This document shows, in pieces, positions 8,642 through 20,560 of a DNA stretch of 64,000 nt. The translations under genes and the position numbers were made by a program. Source of the stretch: Chloranthus sessilifolius. Its lineage: Eukaryota; Streptophyta; Magnoliopsida; Chloranthales; Chloranthaceae. The DNA lies in the NCBI GenBank assembly GCA_021018995.1, contig CM037588.1:93160765-93224764 (forward strand). The letters run 5' to 3'. The number at the start of each line of letters is the position of its first letter. Position 1 is the stretch's first letter. Under the pieces are notes generated by a model. It had not been told where the DNA came from. It worked only from the letters and a program-made list of their open reading frames with translations, and searched no databases.

Positions 8642-11600
8642 ATAGATTTTAAAATTGGTAGACCTAAGTTTTTCAATTTTGTAGATCTGATTTTCATTTT
8701 AATTTTTGCTTTAAACCTACACTTTGCATTCCAAGTGCTTGATTAAATGTCTACTGCAGTTTTGTATAGAAAACCTGTTTTATTGCAGCAGAATTTTTTT
8801 TATTTTTCTAAGTTTTTATTCTTTGCCTTCTAGTTATTTGAATAAATGCTGCTGTCACTCTTTTGTCTTTTTGTCAAATTTGGGCAGTAGCTTGAGTTTT
8901 CTTTTTATTTTTGTCAATACACTTGAATAAGGTACTGCTGTAGGTTTTTTTTTTTTTTTTTTTTAAATTTTTTTTTCAGATCTGGAGCAGCTGCCAAACA
9001 AGGAGCATCTGAATTGCAGCAAGAACAGATCTGCTTAAGTTTGCATCCTCTTTCTCCTTTGCACTCATTTTCTATTTTTTGAATTCTTGAGAACCATCTG
9101 TTTTGCTGTATTTGATGTTTATTTTGATTATAATTTCTCCTGTCTTCTAGGCATGCTAATTTTTTTATATAAAACCAAATACAAAAATAAAAGAAAATGA
9201 AAACACAATTAGAAAATTTCTAAGTTGTTTCTTATTATTTTTTCAGCAGTAGTAAATAAGGGCTCTTAGGACCTCAGGCTGACCCAAAACAAATAAAAAA
9301 AAAAATTAATAGAAAATTATAAAAGCATAAAAAAATATCTTCCAGATGGGCTGTTTTTCTTTGTTTGTATCCAATTTTCCCATCTGGACCTGCTGAGATC
9401 ATGCTTTTTTTTCGTTTTTAGGAATCATGTAGGATAATGAGCAGTGGCTCATAGGCTCTTTTGAGTATTCAATGGAGCCACTGACTTTATTTTCCTTCAA
9501 GATTTCTATGTATGAATCCTATTTTTAACTGTGTACTCCCATGCTTCATCAATTTCAAATTCAAATTGATTCATACTCACACAAGCAGCAGGGGGGTTTC
9601 TTTTGGCATAGGTGGTTTAGAGTTTCTTTTAGGATTTTCTGTTTTAGGAATTTTAGTTTAAAATTCTATTTTTAGATCGCTGATTTTTCTTTCTTAGGTC
9701 TTAATTTTACTAATTTTTCACATTTTGGTAATTTGAAATTCAGTTTTTAACTTTGTTTTCCTGTTTTTGTATATGCAATTCTGTTTTTATATCTGCATTT
9801 TCTATTTTTATAGCTTTGTATTCAGTTCCTTACTTTGGTTTTACTGTTTTTCTATTATTAGCAATAGTTTCCTTCCATTTGCATAGCAATCCTTCTATTT
9901 TTTAGATTTTATTTTTTTAGCAGTTCTAGCTTTGTTTTGTTGATTTTTCTTGCATTTGTATATCATGTTTTCCATTTTCCTGCTCATATATTCAGTTTTA
10001 CATTTTTATTTTTTTGCTGCATATAGTTTAGATTTTTCTGTTCTTAGTTTTTCTTTCTTCTTTTACCCTGCTACCCCTAGTCTCTCATTGTCTAGAACAT
10101 TGAGGACAATGTTCATCATAGGTTTGGGGGTGTGGCAGAGATGCCAAATATTTAGTTAACATTAATGCAGCTTATGACCAGTAGAATTTTTGAAAATGAA
10201 GTGATTTCCCACCTGTTTTTTTTTTAAAAAATGAGGAACCTGTTTTTTTTAAAAAAAATGAGGAAGTTAAAACTTTTTAAAATTGAATTCTAGTCTAATT
10301 CTAATACTTTCATGAAGTGAATGTCAGAAAATTTCCAAAAGAAAATTGATGTTATAGTAAACCTAAAAAGAGAGAAAACAGTGATGATATACCTCAGGAA
10401 TTTGATAGAAAACCACACCCAGTGAGATTTGGGCTTAAAATGTATTCTTTGGAAGTATGAATTGGCAATTTTTTATGCTCTAAGGACTGTTTGAACCTAC
10501 TTGTTATCACTAGAAGTTACACATCCAAGTTAAAATAGCTGGACAGCAATCATGATATTAAAGACATGATGTAAGGCCTCCTTTTGGACAGTTTGAACTT
10601 CAAAAAGCCCCAGCTTTTAAAACGGCCCTTGATACACACCATTTAAGCTTTATAAATCCAAGATTTCTTTGAAACCTCATCAACCTCATTTAGCCTCACC
10701 CTCACTCTGAGAATTCAGAAGGTAAAGGAAAGAAAGCTGAAGGAAGGAGAGTTGGGTAACAGTTTGGTAAAAGAAAAAGAAAAATAATTGAAGGCAATGA
10801 TGTATCAGCAGAAGAAATGTGGTATTCCAGTCAATGTTGCCTTGAAAAAAAAAAAATAATAAATAAAATAAAATAAAATAAGAAAAGGAAAAGTCATTTC
10901 ATTGGAAGGTTGAAAAAGAAGGAGAAAAAGATGGCCACTTTGGCTCTGAAAATTCAAAGAAGAAGATGAAATTGTGCTGAAATGAAGAAGGTGTGTATAC
11001 CACCTCCTTACCTTGACTGACTTCTCATTTGTGAACTCCATTTCAGCCCTTTATTCTTGATAAATTTCACCCATAAGCCACATTACAACCCAAGTTAAAG
11101 TCCTTACTGATCAAAGATGGATTGAGCTGTCACATGGAGATAAGGATTTGTGTAATCTATGGTGAAAAGAGCAGTAAATTCAGAACTGAAAAGCAATGCC
11201 CATGCTCCTGCTTACAGTCCAATTTGAGGGCTGTAACTGCTCTTGAGCTATGTGAAATAGTAAAACCCTCCTACTTGTATATTGAGTGACAACCCTGGTG
11301 AGAGTTGGGTTTGAAATCAACTTATTTGGGGTAACATCATAACAGGATTCTCAAATTGAAGGCAAGCTTTTCATTAATTTTTCTATTAAAACTTTTTGAC
11401 ACAAACTGAGTGAATGGTAAAAGAATTACAGTAGAATTTTAGTTTTGAACTGATGTTTTCTTTAGAATCCTCTTACAGCTTGACTGATGCAGGTGTGAAT
11501 AATCTGATTTGATGAAAGCCTGTTTTAACAAAACTGCATTAATATTAACAGATTTATTGGAGAAGTTTGTGGGTACCTTCACTGAAAACCCTCAGGAGAC

Positions 11601-11734
11601 TTCACTCCTCCACTAAGGATCACCTAGGGTTCAAAAGGCTTGTTGCATATGCTAAATGCAACTGTGCTCCCTACAAAAGTGGCTTTTTTACTTTGTTTTT
11701 AATTTTATCTTTGCTCAGGGACTAGCAAAGCTTA
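8642..11734 (+). mobile_element. Internal region of A, no coding function seen
   Basis: About 3.1 kb without any recognisable retroelement domain on either strand. The first half is T-rich (for example 9600-10080) and resembles a leader. At 10117-10136 AGGTTTGGGGGTGTGGCAG repeats the look of a polypurine tract 1.6 kb before the true one. From there to 11734 the sequence is related, in opposite orientation, to 28741-30340 of element C. The only frames are short and low in complexity. Confidence 0.75.
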
Positions 11735-11746
11735 GGTTTGGGGGTG
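11735..11746 (+). promoter_or_regulatory. Polypurine tract of A
   Basis: GGTTTGGGGGTG directly precedes the TGTTGAG start of the 3' LTR. It is the usual form of the plus-strand primer in Athila-like plant elements, and its counterpart in C is at 28728-28739 (minus). Confidence 0.8.
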
Positions 11747-13640
11747 TGTTGAGAACTGGAAAATACCATTTTCCACCCCTTAATCTGGGCCTTGATAGAC
11801 CGTTGAGAGAACTAAATAAGTGCTTTAAGTATTTGTTTTATAGCTAACAATAAAGGCAGGCTTAACTCTGAAAGTAGCTTAAAAGTACCAAAAAGATGAT
11901 GACCCATCTTGATCTGGAGGAAGAAGGAGAAGAGACAGCCTCACTGGCTGTCAAAATGTCTAAACTAAAGAAGACAAAGGCCTGGTTTCAACCCGAAAAT
12001 AGGTTTGGAGCTATTCAAAAAGAAGAATGCACTACAGAATGCTATTCGAAAGGATTCCTGATCTTTTCGAAAGGATTACTGATCTATTCGAAAAGGTCCC
12101 CAATCTGTGCGAAAAGAGCCCCAGAAGTTACAGTACCTTTCGAAAAGGTCCCCAATCTGTGCGAATAGAGCTCTAGAAGTTACAGTACCTTTCGAAAAGG
12201 TCCCAAATCTGTGCGAATAGAGCTCGAGAAGTTACAGTTCCTTTCGGAAAGGTCCCTAATCTATGCGAAATCGTATTCTGAAGATTCCCAGCATCTGTAA
12301 TGGCATTTCAGTAATCTCTGCACGTGCCCCAATGCATTTAAAAAACCAGGAGCATTCTGGAAGATTCTGAGCACGAACCAGAGGCATATTCCACTCCATG
12401 TGAACACCCAAAGATGATATTACTTGGCGGGAACTTCTAAAAGCTCAAACAGATTTTTGAATTACCTAACAGAATTGATGCCTTTGTCTCCTGATTGGCT
12501 GAACCAGATCAAGCAGTTCTGATTGGCCATAACAGATATGGATACTTGTGCTCGACTCCTATTAGTTGATATGGATCTAACCATTTCTGATTGGTTGATG
12601 CACATCTGAGCTGGACTTGGGGAAAACTATAAATAGACGAACTATTTGCCCAATTTGGGTATCCAGAATTTAAGTTTCATTCCTGCTGCCCCATTTTTCA
12701 TTTCAGATCAAGATAGCTTGTCTGAAACCTCTGTAATAGCCTAGCTTTTGTCTATAATTGAGAACTGTGAGATACTTGTGTAATTCAAGTGAGAATTGTA
12801 TTTAAGACTACAAATCCAAGAGTTGTTTTTAGCTGTGTTCTGTAATTGTAATGGTGGATTTGAAAAGGTTGCTTTCATCAGTACGTTCTCAATCAGATTC
12901 ATGTTGAGGGTTCATTGTGATCTCCTCACTCATTAGATTCCTTTAGATTTGCATTTTTAAGCAATTTCCCTTAATTCACTATCCCTGTGGGAATCTGTGT
13001 TTGTAACCTAGTTCTTACAGCATTTGTAGTGGTGCTTATGTTCTGAATCAAGACTTTGGATTGAAGAAGAAAACTATTGGATAATCTGTGTCCATGACAG
13101 TGGACAAATCATAGCCACAAGTTCAACTCAATTCTAATCCTTGAATTGGATTATTTTCTCTTACATCTGAGCTGGTAGCCAGATGAAGATTTGATACTTT
13201 ATCAACTGTGTTACACTATTTCTCATTCTGCAATCAACTACTAAGCTTAAGTTAGCTGTTATTTCTCCATTCTTATTAATTTTGCATCCAATTCCCCCAA
13301 CTCGGATCTGGATCACTTAGTTTAAATTTTACTTTTAGATAATCTAGTTAATGTGACAAATTCAACCTCTCATCTTACTTGCTTTGTAGATAGGATTAGA
13401 GGCCAAATCTGGTAGCTCAGATCGGGAGGTTTACCATACATTTTAAATCAATTCTCTGTGAACGATCTTTTACTCACTTACATTTAAAACTTGCTACAAT
13501 TGACCCTGATCTTGCAGGCTGATTGATTTCTCTCTGTGCTGATATTCTCTTTCTTTTTAGTTTTCCAATTTTAGTAGTCCATACTTTGAAAAATCTGTTT
13601 TCAAAATACAAATAAATCATGCACACTTAGGAGCACAACA
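11747..13640 (+). repeat. 3' LTR of element A
   Basis: This copy of the LTR has the inverted repeat GGAAAATaccATTTTCC at 11758-11774, the 52-bp array with GGTC at 12095, 12147, 12199 and about 12251, and TATAAATA at 12628-12635. It ends GCACAACA next to the second target-site copy ATCAG. Confidence 0.88.
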
Positions 13641-14752
13641 ATCAGGCGTATATATTATATGCGCTTGACATTTTTGGGCCAAATTTGGCCCGGCATATAT
13701 AATACATAAGCCCAGCATAGATAGGGCCCACCACGGGCACCCACCTTCTCAGATCTCCTCTAGTTTTCATGAAAATCACTATACATAAACTGGGCGTATG
13801 TAATATATATGCCCAGCTACAGTAGCTGTCATCATATGCTCGAAATTCCTTCATCGGGTTTGACCTTTTGACCATCCCCTTGGTTGAGGTGGGTGTCTTA
13901 AGGTTTGTTGCACCCCCTTTGGGCTTATATGCAACCCTTAAGTCATCTACGGTCTCACCCCATCATCTGTCATTGAAACCGGTTCCCCAAACCCCTAGGA
14001 CTCTAAAAACCTATAAAACCTTAGATGGGGGATTACCTAATTGCTAAACCAATTAGCTCTTAAGCAACCCTCTAACCCACCTTTTCTTTATAAATAGAGA
14101 GGCACCCCCTCTTCCCAAAGGGTTGAAAAAAATTAGGGTTGGAAGTTTTTGAGGTTGAGAGAGAGAGCCCTAGTGAGAGAAAGTTCTCTTTTATTTTTCA
14201 TTCTTCAATCAGAATTCCAGCAAGCTTAGTTCACCCCTTTCAATCCATTTCAACCATTAGATCACTCCTTTTTAGTCAAGCTTAGTCTCTAGCTTCACCC
14301 TACACTTCCCATCTACCAAATCCTAGCATTAGAATCCATTCTCCTACCGTTTAAGCCATTTAAAGACATTGGAAATACACCAAAGTGAAGGTCCTCCACG
14401 GTGCAACAAGGGCCTGTGAGCTCCGACTCACCCCTCTCTTCCTCTACCTTCTTAGTGTTTCCTCCGTCCAAGGATTCAAGCCGTTACGCTACCGAAATTT
14501 TAGTTTGGATCAAAGCTTGATAGGACCATATTGCCTTCGGGCAAGCGAAAGCTCCACGAATTTATTTTTCATTTGGGCCATAGATAGAGGCCGCTACATG
14601 CGGATTGATCGGGCGCCTAAACCCTTCCCGATCGATAACCGAAGCCCCTACCCTAGTATCTTTGGTAAGAACTGGTAAATCAGAGTCATATTTAGCACTT
14701 CAGTGCTCAAAATAATGATTTAAAGGTTTCCCAGGTCACCAAAAGCTCCATG
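13641..14752 (+). mobile_element. B LTR, right part, with CpG palindromes and TATA box
   Basis: This part resumes the LTR broken by A and matches 26600-27702 at roughly 93 per cent by eye. The first 180 bases hold copies of the GGCGTATrTAATATATACGCC palindrome, some decayed by transitions. TATAAATA at 14089-14096 (TTTATAAATAGAGAGGC) is the likely promoter. The LTR end is set near 14750 because a primer-site-like TGGCAACTCTAC follows. Since a 3' region precedes this LTR and a leader plus protease follows it, it seems to be shared by two units. Confidence 0.75.
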
Positions 14753-14815
14753 TGGCAACTCTACATTTATTCCATCATGAGCACATCGTCGCGACGGGTT
14801 TGAGAGAATCCATGG
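14753..14815 (+). promoter_or_regulatory. Primer-site-like sequence and leader of the second B unit
   Basis: TGGCAACTCTAC (TGGTGACTCTAC at 27705) resembles the TGGCGACTC start of the primer site I remember for Tat/Ogre elements, which use tRNA-Arg. The following leader up to TGGTTGCACA is also present after the next LTR (27703-27776). The tRNA match is short, so the call is tentative. Confidence 0.4.
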
Positions 14816-14852
14816 TTGCACAGATGTTTCCGCCAATGTAACCCCAGATGAA

Positions 14853-15224
14853 GTGGGAGAAATAATCGGGCAAGTATTGGCCCCAAATGCCATCTCATTC
14901 ACTGATGCGGATATGTCGCTCGATAGGGAATCTGGTGGTGCCGTTGGTCTTAATAGACAACGGGTCAGCACTGAACATATGCCCTATAAGGACGACAATC
15001 AAAATAGTGCAAATCCCAATACCTTACGGCCATCCATAATAAGTGCCAGGGGATTCGACAACACCAGGAGAGAAATCATAGGAGAAGTAGACCTCGACCT
15101 GATCATCTGGCTGAAAACTTCCACCATCCCCTTTCAGGTGATGGACATCAATTCTACATTTAATCTACTGTTGGGCCAACCGTGGCTACATGAGATCGAG
15201 GCAATATCATCAACTCTACACTAA
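14853..15224 (+). pseudogene. Aspartic protease region of Tat-type polyprotein (second B unit)
   Basis: The translation contains ISFTDADMS at the start, a repeat of the protease N-terminal region of plant Tat elements (compare LTFTDADMP at 39460-39490, minus), then LRPSIISARGFDNTRREIIG and FNLLLGQPWLHEIEAISSTL, the typical end of the retropepsin fold. It would cut the polyprotein. No gag is recognised before it. The protease follows the leader almost directly in this unit. Fossil with breaks. Confidence 0.75.
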
Positions 15225-15737
15225 AAACTTTGATTCATCTCAGAGGGAAGAATCGTCACCATCTTAGTTGAAAGCATAGAAGACAGGGAGAGGAGCGCTC
15301 TTCATATTGAGAATCCGAAAGTGCTTAACATGCCGCTCACAGCAGATGACACCGATCTCCATCGATTTGAGTATGACTTCTCAGCCGTTACCCTCGGGTC
15401 GACTGAAAAAACCCTTGCCAAAACTGGAGGAGGAATGGATGCAGTTGTGTTCATGCTCCACAAATGGGGCCACCAAAAAGGGAAAGGGCTGGGCCCCCGC
15501 CTTCAAGGAAGGAGAGACCCCGTCAGGGCCAAGGGGCAACAAACCAAATTCGGCCTGGGCTATAGGCCCATTGAAGAAGAAGTCAGAGAGGCCAAGGAAA
15601 GGATAAGAGCCGTGGCAATCGCCATGGCCAGAGGAATCAACCTGGAAGAAGAACCTCACGCTCGACCCCACATCCGTCAAACCTTTGTGAGTGTCAGGGT
15701 GGTAAAGATTGATTTGAATGGGGAGATGAGGGAAACC
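15225..15737 (+). pseudogene. Protease-RT linker with G-patch-like segment (second B unit)
   Basis: This is the polyprotein part between protease and reverse transcriptase. Around 15440-15570 it reads KGKGLGPRLQGRRDPV and FGLGYRPIEEE, the glycine pattern of a G-patch, which Tat elements are known to carry after the protease. The Tat element I has a related stretch at 38690-38915. A nucleic-acid-binding role would follow from the family. The region is split at 15738 by the LTR fragment E and continues at 18151. Confidence 0.6.
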
Positions 15738-15929
15738 TGTTAAGACCTGAAAAGTATCACTTTTCACCCCTTAACTTAACCTTTGATTAGACCCATAGCC
15801 ACCTAATTAGTCCTTGTTAAGTGTTTTATGTAGGTAGTACCCAGCAGTGAAATAAGGCCATGAATCCTGCTAAAAAGCCTGTTTTGGCACCAGAAGTCCC
15901 TCAGAAGGATGAAGTCTGAATCCAGACCT

Positions 15930-16560
15930 AAAAATGAGCCTCGCGTAGTCCAGCTGAGCTTCCCAAGACTCTACAACAACTTCTCGCACAGATGATTGAC
16001 TGAAGAGCCTCAGAAACATAAACTCGTGTAGCTCTCGCAAAGCTCAAGAATAGAACACCTCGTGCAGTCTCGCGCAGTTCAAAGTAGACTTCTCTCAAAC
16101 TCACGCAGTTCACTCAGAACGGCTGAGAAGAGAGAGCTTCAGAAGACTCCTCGCACAACTGTCGTGCAGTCACCGCAGGATGCAACTATCAAAAGATAAC
16201 TCCTCGCACCATTCAAGAAGAAAGCGTCCTTGTGAAGGCAAAGCCACCCTCACGAAGATCAATTAAGACATGGAACCTCACATAGTTCAGAACTCATCAA
16301 AGCCTCGTGAGGTAACTCGCGAAGCGCAGTGAAGATAAGTGCTCATGAAGTTCTCGCGCTATCAAATCTATCCTTGTGAAGATCAACCTCGCGACTGCAT
16401 AAGCTCCAACCCAGCGACATCTGATGCTCTGATGTCCATTCAACCTCCCGACTGCCTGAAGAGTAAACCAAGATAACCTCGCGAAGGTGGAAGCTTCAAT
16501 TTCAAATCATCCTAGCGAAGAACAAAAGCTACCACTCGACAAGTCTTGGAAACGATGGCT
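15930..16560 (+). promoter_or_regulatory. CTCGCGAAG-type motif cluster in U3 of LTR E
   Basis: About 20 variants of CTCGCGnAGTT / CTCGTGnAG / CTCGCGACTGC are scattered at uneven distances, many centred on TCGCGA or CGCG. The cluster lies between the LTR start and the TATA box. The same motif family is found in the LTRs of C and D and in front of their accessory ORFs. An enhancer or protein-binding role is inferred. Confidence 0.6.
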
Positions 16561-16755
16561 GCCTAGCAAAGCTCTGAACCTCAAGCTTCTATTTCTTTAG
16601 CAGAGGACTTTATGGGAATTTCCAGCAATTAGGGCACGCACTCCCATGCTCAAATCTCCATGCACGCGCCCCAAGGCATCAAAGGATCACCATTCAGCCA
16701 CGTGGCATCATTAAAATTAGGGTTTCCTAACCATAATGCACCACCACACCACTGC

Positions 16756-16763
16756 TATAAATA
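16756..16763 (+). promoter_or_regulatory. TATA box of LTR E
   Basis: TATAAATA in GCTATAAATACCCACAC. The matching box of the D LTR is at 57108-57115 on the minus strand. Confidence 0.7.
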
Positions 16764-18150
16764 CCCACACTTAGCTTGGGTTTAGAGGAGCTTAGAATTT
16801 CTTTTCTTTCTACATCCTGGAATAGCTAGGAACCCATCTCATTTCTGGGAGACCTGATCTGAGATCGTTTAGTTTTTCTTTCTGTAGTTGTAAGTAGCTT
16901 TCTTTTTTTTTTTCCTTCTCTCCATAGTCCTGCACTTGCTGGCTATGTCTTTGTATGTATTTTGAACTAGATTAATGGAAGTTCTATAATAGGATCTGTA
17001 CTTTATGGGATTTGTGTTTGTGTGTGAGATGCTCTATGCAAGGCTGCTGCCTTGTGATCTGCCATTGCTTTAGTTGTGTTTCAAAGCAATGGAGGACTGA
17101 TTCTAAGGGCCACTCAGATCCATGTGACCTGTGTGTCTGGGCTATCATGGTCCTATACAGCCTTAGCCCCACCACAGGACCCACTAGATCTGAAATCCCC
17201 ATGGAAGCTTGAGCTGGTAGCCTTGTGACCATGGTGGTAGCAGTGATATTCTTGTTTTGTCTTGGACTCCGTGAGGAGGATAATCTCTGGGATAGTCTGT
17301 GACCATTTAAGTGGACAGATTATAGCCTTAGGGTGATTCTAATCCACCGATCCAAGATGGATCCTTCTTCTTTACACCTTAGCTTGTAGAAGCCTGGTGG
17401 GAGATTGTACAGAGGCAGACTCCCCTATATTTGTATAGATCCGCCATCAGATGTTGGATCTGATCTGGTTATAGAGATTGTAGGCTTGTGACTGGACCAT
17501 TGTAGCCTCACTCAAGCAATGGACAGCTAGATCGAAGGTTGTACTCAATCTCTTGCTGGTTCTATGTGTCTGAGCTATCATGGTCCTATATAGCCTTAGC
17601 CCCACATATAGAGCTTTAGAGGTTGAGGTTCCCTATGGATTCTTGAGCTGGTAGCCTGGATGAAATAGTGTCTGCAATGATTTACTGGTTATGTTTTGAC
17701 CCATCCCTGGATGGTGGTTCCCCTATGGGATAATATGTGACCATTTGAGCGGACAGGTTATAGCCTTAAGAGTGGAATCATGGCAGAGTGATGGGTTGGA
17801 TCCTTTCTCCTCAGTGGTGATAATGTAGCCACTGGACAGGACTTCTATAACATCAAATATGAATATGAGTTACAAAACTCCCCTGATCTAGGCTCAATAA
17901 TATACTTCTCACCCTTTTATATTTATTTTCCACACTCCATCCATCCTCTCAACCCTTTCTGTAGTTTAGACATTAGAATACTTAGAATAAGTGACCTTAA
18001 ACTCCCCTCCTTTTAGGACTGCCAGATCTGTAGTCAGATCTGGAGGGACTACTAGAGATGGCTCCTTTGGAGCTGTAGATCACCTTTCCCTGTGGGACAA
18101 ACTCTTACTTATCAAAACTTGCTACAATGGACCCTGTATCTTGCATGTCT

Positions 18151-18654
18151 ACCGATGCCGAGGGAGGAACTGCAAGAGCCTACCGATGCCGCTTCCAACC
18201 GAAGAGGTAAAGGCCAGGCCTCGTAGGTAAGTAACTGGGCATCTTTACCCCAATTCCTGGGAGCTGCCAAAGGCCGTGAATACAGTACCGACTCTATAAT
18301 AAAAAATAGCCTGTAAAAAGTGAGGTTAGCCTCTGGGACACTCTACCCTGTATATATAGAGATTCACCTCGCCAAGGGCTGACTTTCGAAAAAATGTAAA
18401 AAACCATAAAAATAGAAAAAATACAAATTCTAAATATATTATCTTTTAAAATTCCCAATAAAATTAAAAATGATGTCGTGATACCCGTCCCGCGTGAAGC
18501 CGACCCCTTTCCTATAGAAATACAAGAAGAGGTAGGAGTCACGAGTCTGGACGAGGAAGGTTAAATCGATGAGCTCCCCAATGAGCTCCTCAAACAATTT
18601 GCCGATTTTGAGCATGGCCCTACCTCAATCGTCGAAGAGACGGAGGATGTCAAT
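18151..18654 (+). pseudogene. Remainder of protease-RT linker (second B unit)
   Basis: After E the polyprotein resumes with a short basic stretch (LPMPLPTEEVKARPRR near 18180-18230). It then passes through about 300 AT-rich bases without clear coding character to the start of the reverse transcriptase region. The linker is poorly conserved between Tat families, so little more can be said. Confidence 0.45.
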
Positions 18655-20052
18655 TTGGGCACCAAAGAGGCCCCTAGAATCACCAAAATCGAAACATCGC
18701 TGTCCCCTGCGGAGAGAAAAGGTATGATAGACTTCCTTCGGGCATACCAAGACGTCTTCTCATGGTCGTATGAAGACATGCCTGGTTTGGATACCAATCT
18801 GGTTGAGCATGAGTTGCCACTCTACCCTGATATTAAGCCGATTAAACAGAAGCTGAGATGCCTCCGACCTGAATGGATGTTGATGCTGAAGGACAAGGTC
18901 ATTAAGCAGTATGACGCGGGTTTCCTCATGGTATCCAAGTACCTGCAATGGGTGGCCAATATCGTCCCCGTACCGAAGAAGGATGTGAAGGTTCGAATGT
19001 GCATTGATTTCCAAAATCTCAATAAGGCAACCCCTAAGGATGACTTTCTGTTACCACACATCGACATCTTGGTCGATAACATTGCTAGGCACGGAATGCT
19101 CTCATTCATGGATGGATTCTCGAGCTACAATCAGATTAAGATGGCAGAGACCGACCGAGAAAAAACTGCGTTCATCACTCCCTGGGTTACCTTCTATTAC
19201 AAGGTGATGCCATTCGGCCTAAAGAATGCCGGGGCAACCTACCAGAGAGCTATGATGGCCCTGTTTCACGACATGATGCACCGAGAGATTGAAGTGTATG
19301 TCGATGACCTGATTGCCAAATCACCGGAAAGGGATGACCACCTGGTAAACCTTCAAAAGCTGTTTGAGAGGTTGAGAAAGTACAGGTTGCGATTGAATCC
19401 CCAAAAGTGCGCGTTCGGCTCTATGTCAGGAAAACTGTTCGGCTTTATTGTCAGTAGGAGAGGGATTGAGGTTGATAAGACCAAGATCAAGGCCATCACT
19501 AAAATGCCCCCACCGTCTATAGAGAAGGAGGTCAGAGGCTTTTTAGGCAGAATCCAATACATTAGCCAGTTCATTACACAGTTAACTATGATATGCGCAC
19601 TAATCTTCAAGCTATTAAGAAAGGATTCACCAGTTGAGTGGAATGATGACTGCCAAGCTACATTTGACAAGATCAAGGGTTACCTCCTAAATCCTCCATT
19701 ATTGGTACCTCCTGTACCTGATAGACCCTTGATAATGTACCTGTCCATGACAGAGTTTACCATGGGCTGTGTGTTAGGGCAACATGATGAGACAAGAAGA
19801 AGAGAGCAGGCCATCTACTACCTGAGTAAGAAGTTCACTGATTATGAGACGCGCTATTCTCAACTTGAGAAGGCATGTTTAGCACTCGTATGGGCTACTC
19901 AAAGACTTCGACACTACCTATTATCCCAAGCTATTTTACTTCTAGCACGGATGGATCCGTTGAAGTACCTGTTCGAGAAACCTGCTCTCACTGGCCGAAC
20001 TGCACGATGGCAACTACTTCTCTCCGAATTTGACATTAGTTATGTCACCTAA
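18655..20052 (+). pseudogene. Reverse transcriptase and first RNase H (second B unit)
   Basis: A long frame of 465 codons. Residues about 30-60 read DVFSWSYEDMPGLD and VEHELPL, the conserved RT entry of Tat elements. RMCIDFQNLNKATPKD is near 114-129, FMDGFSSYNQI (first catalytic Asp) near 151-161, MPFGLKNAGATYQR at 185-198, and the polymerase box YVDD at 215-218. From about 355 on, MYLSMTEFTMGCVLGQ and QAIYYLSKKFTDYETRYSQLEK mark the first RNase H. The enzyme would copy element RNA into DNA and degrade the RNA strand. It is the best-kept pol segment in the window, but the polyprotein as a whole is broken in several places. Confidence 0.9.
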
Positions 20053-20179
20053 AAGTCGATCAAGGGGCAAATACTCACTGATCATCTTGCTAAGAGGCCG
20101 GACTATGAGCCTCTAAAGACAGAATTCCCCGATGAGGACATCCTGTTCATGACTGAAGAGGATACGGAGGAAACATAGG

Positions 20180-20560
20180 AGTCCTAGGTAATGCACTTTG
20201 ATGGGGCATCGCATGTTGAAGGCCAAGGAGTTGGCGCCATTCTTATCTTGCTAAGAGGATCGCATGTACCCATCTCAATCAAGTTGAACTTCCCATGTAC
20301 CAACAATATGGCCGAGTATGAAGCCTGTACAGCTAGTTTATAGGCGGCTCTTGATCTAAATATAACTCACCTCAGGGTCTTTGGGGATTCACAGTTAATC
20401 ATATGCCAGACCAATGGAGATTAGAAGACCAAGGATGAGAAGCTGATCCCGTACCATGAACATCTTCAGGGTCTGATAACCTACTTCAAGGAAGTCACCT
20501 TCTCCTATGTGCCACGAGCAAGAAATCAGTTTGCAAATGCCCTGGCTACCCTGGCCTCTA
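20180..20560 (+). pseudogene. Second (plant Tat type) RNase H of element B
   Basis: The stretch reads MHFDGASHVEGQGVGAIL, then FPCTNNMAEYEAC, LRVFGDSQLIICQ and VPRARNQFANALATLASM, with the Asp, Glu and Asp positions of an archaeal-type RNase H. A second RNase H after the first is a hallmark of the Tat lineage and is the main reason for that assignment. Fossil with breaks. Confidence 0.85.

Larger units (their letters stand above)
6733..13640 (+). mobile_element. Element A: pol-less Athila-related LTR element nested in the B LTR
   Basis: A complete element of 6,908 bp with two LTRs (1,885 and 1,894 bp), both running from TGTTGAGAAC to ACAACA, a tRNA-Asp primer site and a TTTGGGGGTG polypurine tract. 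It is flanked by GTCAG (6728-6732) and ATCAG (13641-13645), a target duplication with one difference. The internal 3.1 kb shows no gag, protease, reverse transcriptase or integrase, so it fits a large retrotransposon derivative (LARD). Its last 1.6 kb is related to the 3' region of element C. By eye the LTRs differ by about 3-6 per cent, mostly transitions, which suggests an insertion of a few million years. It must be younger than the B LTR it splits. Confidence 0.88.
15738..18150 (+). mobile_element. Element E: partial solo LTR of the D family
   Basis: The sequence starts TGTTAAGACCTGAAAAGT and matches the LTR at 55666-58083 (opposite strand) nearly end to end, but the match stops near ATCTTGCATGTCT. 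No internal region of E is present, so it is a solo LTR, left by recombination or truncation. It holds the TGAAAAGTatcACTTTTCA inverted repeat at 15748-15766, about 600 bases rich in CTCGCG(A/C)AG motifs (15930-16560) and TATAAATA at 16756-16763. It interrupts the B polyprotein and is therefore younger than that unit. Confidence 0.85.

Noticed and set aside
15928-16113. Short frames in the CTCGCGAAG cluster of LTR E
   Set aside because: They fall in U3 of an LTR, are short, and have no counterpart frame in the D or C LTRs.
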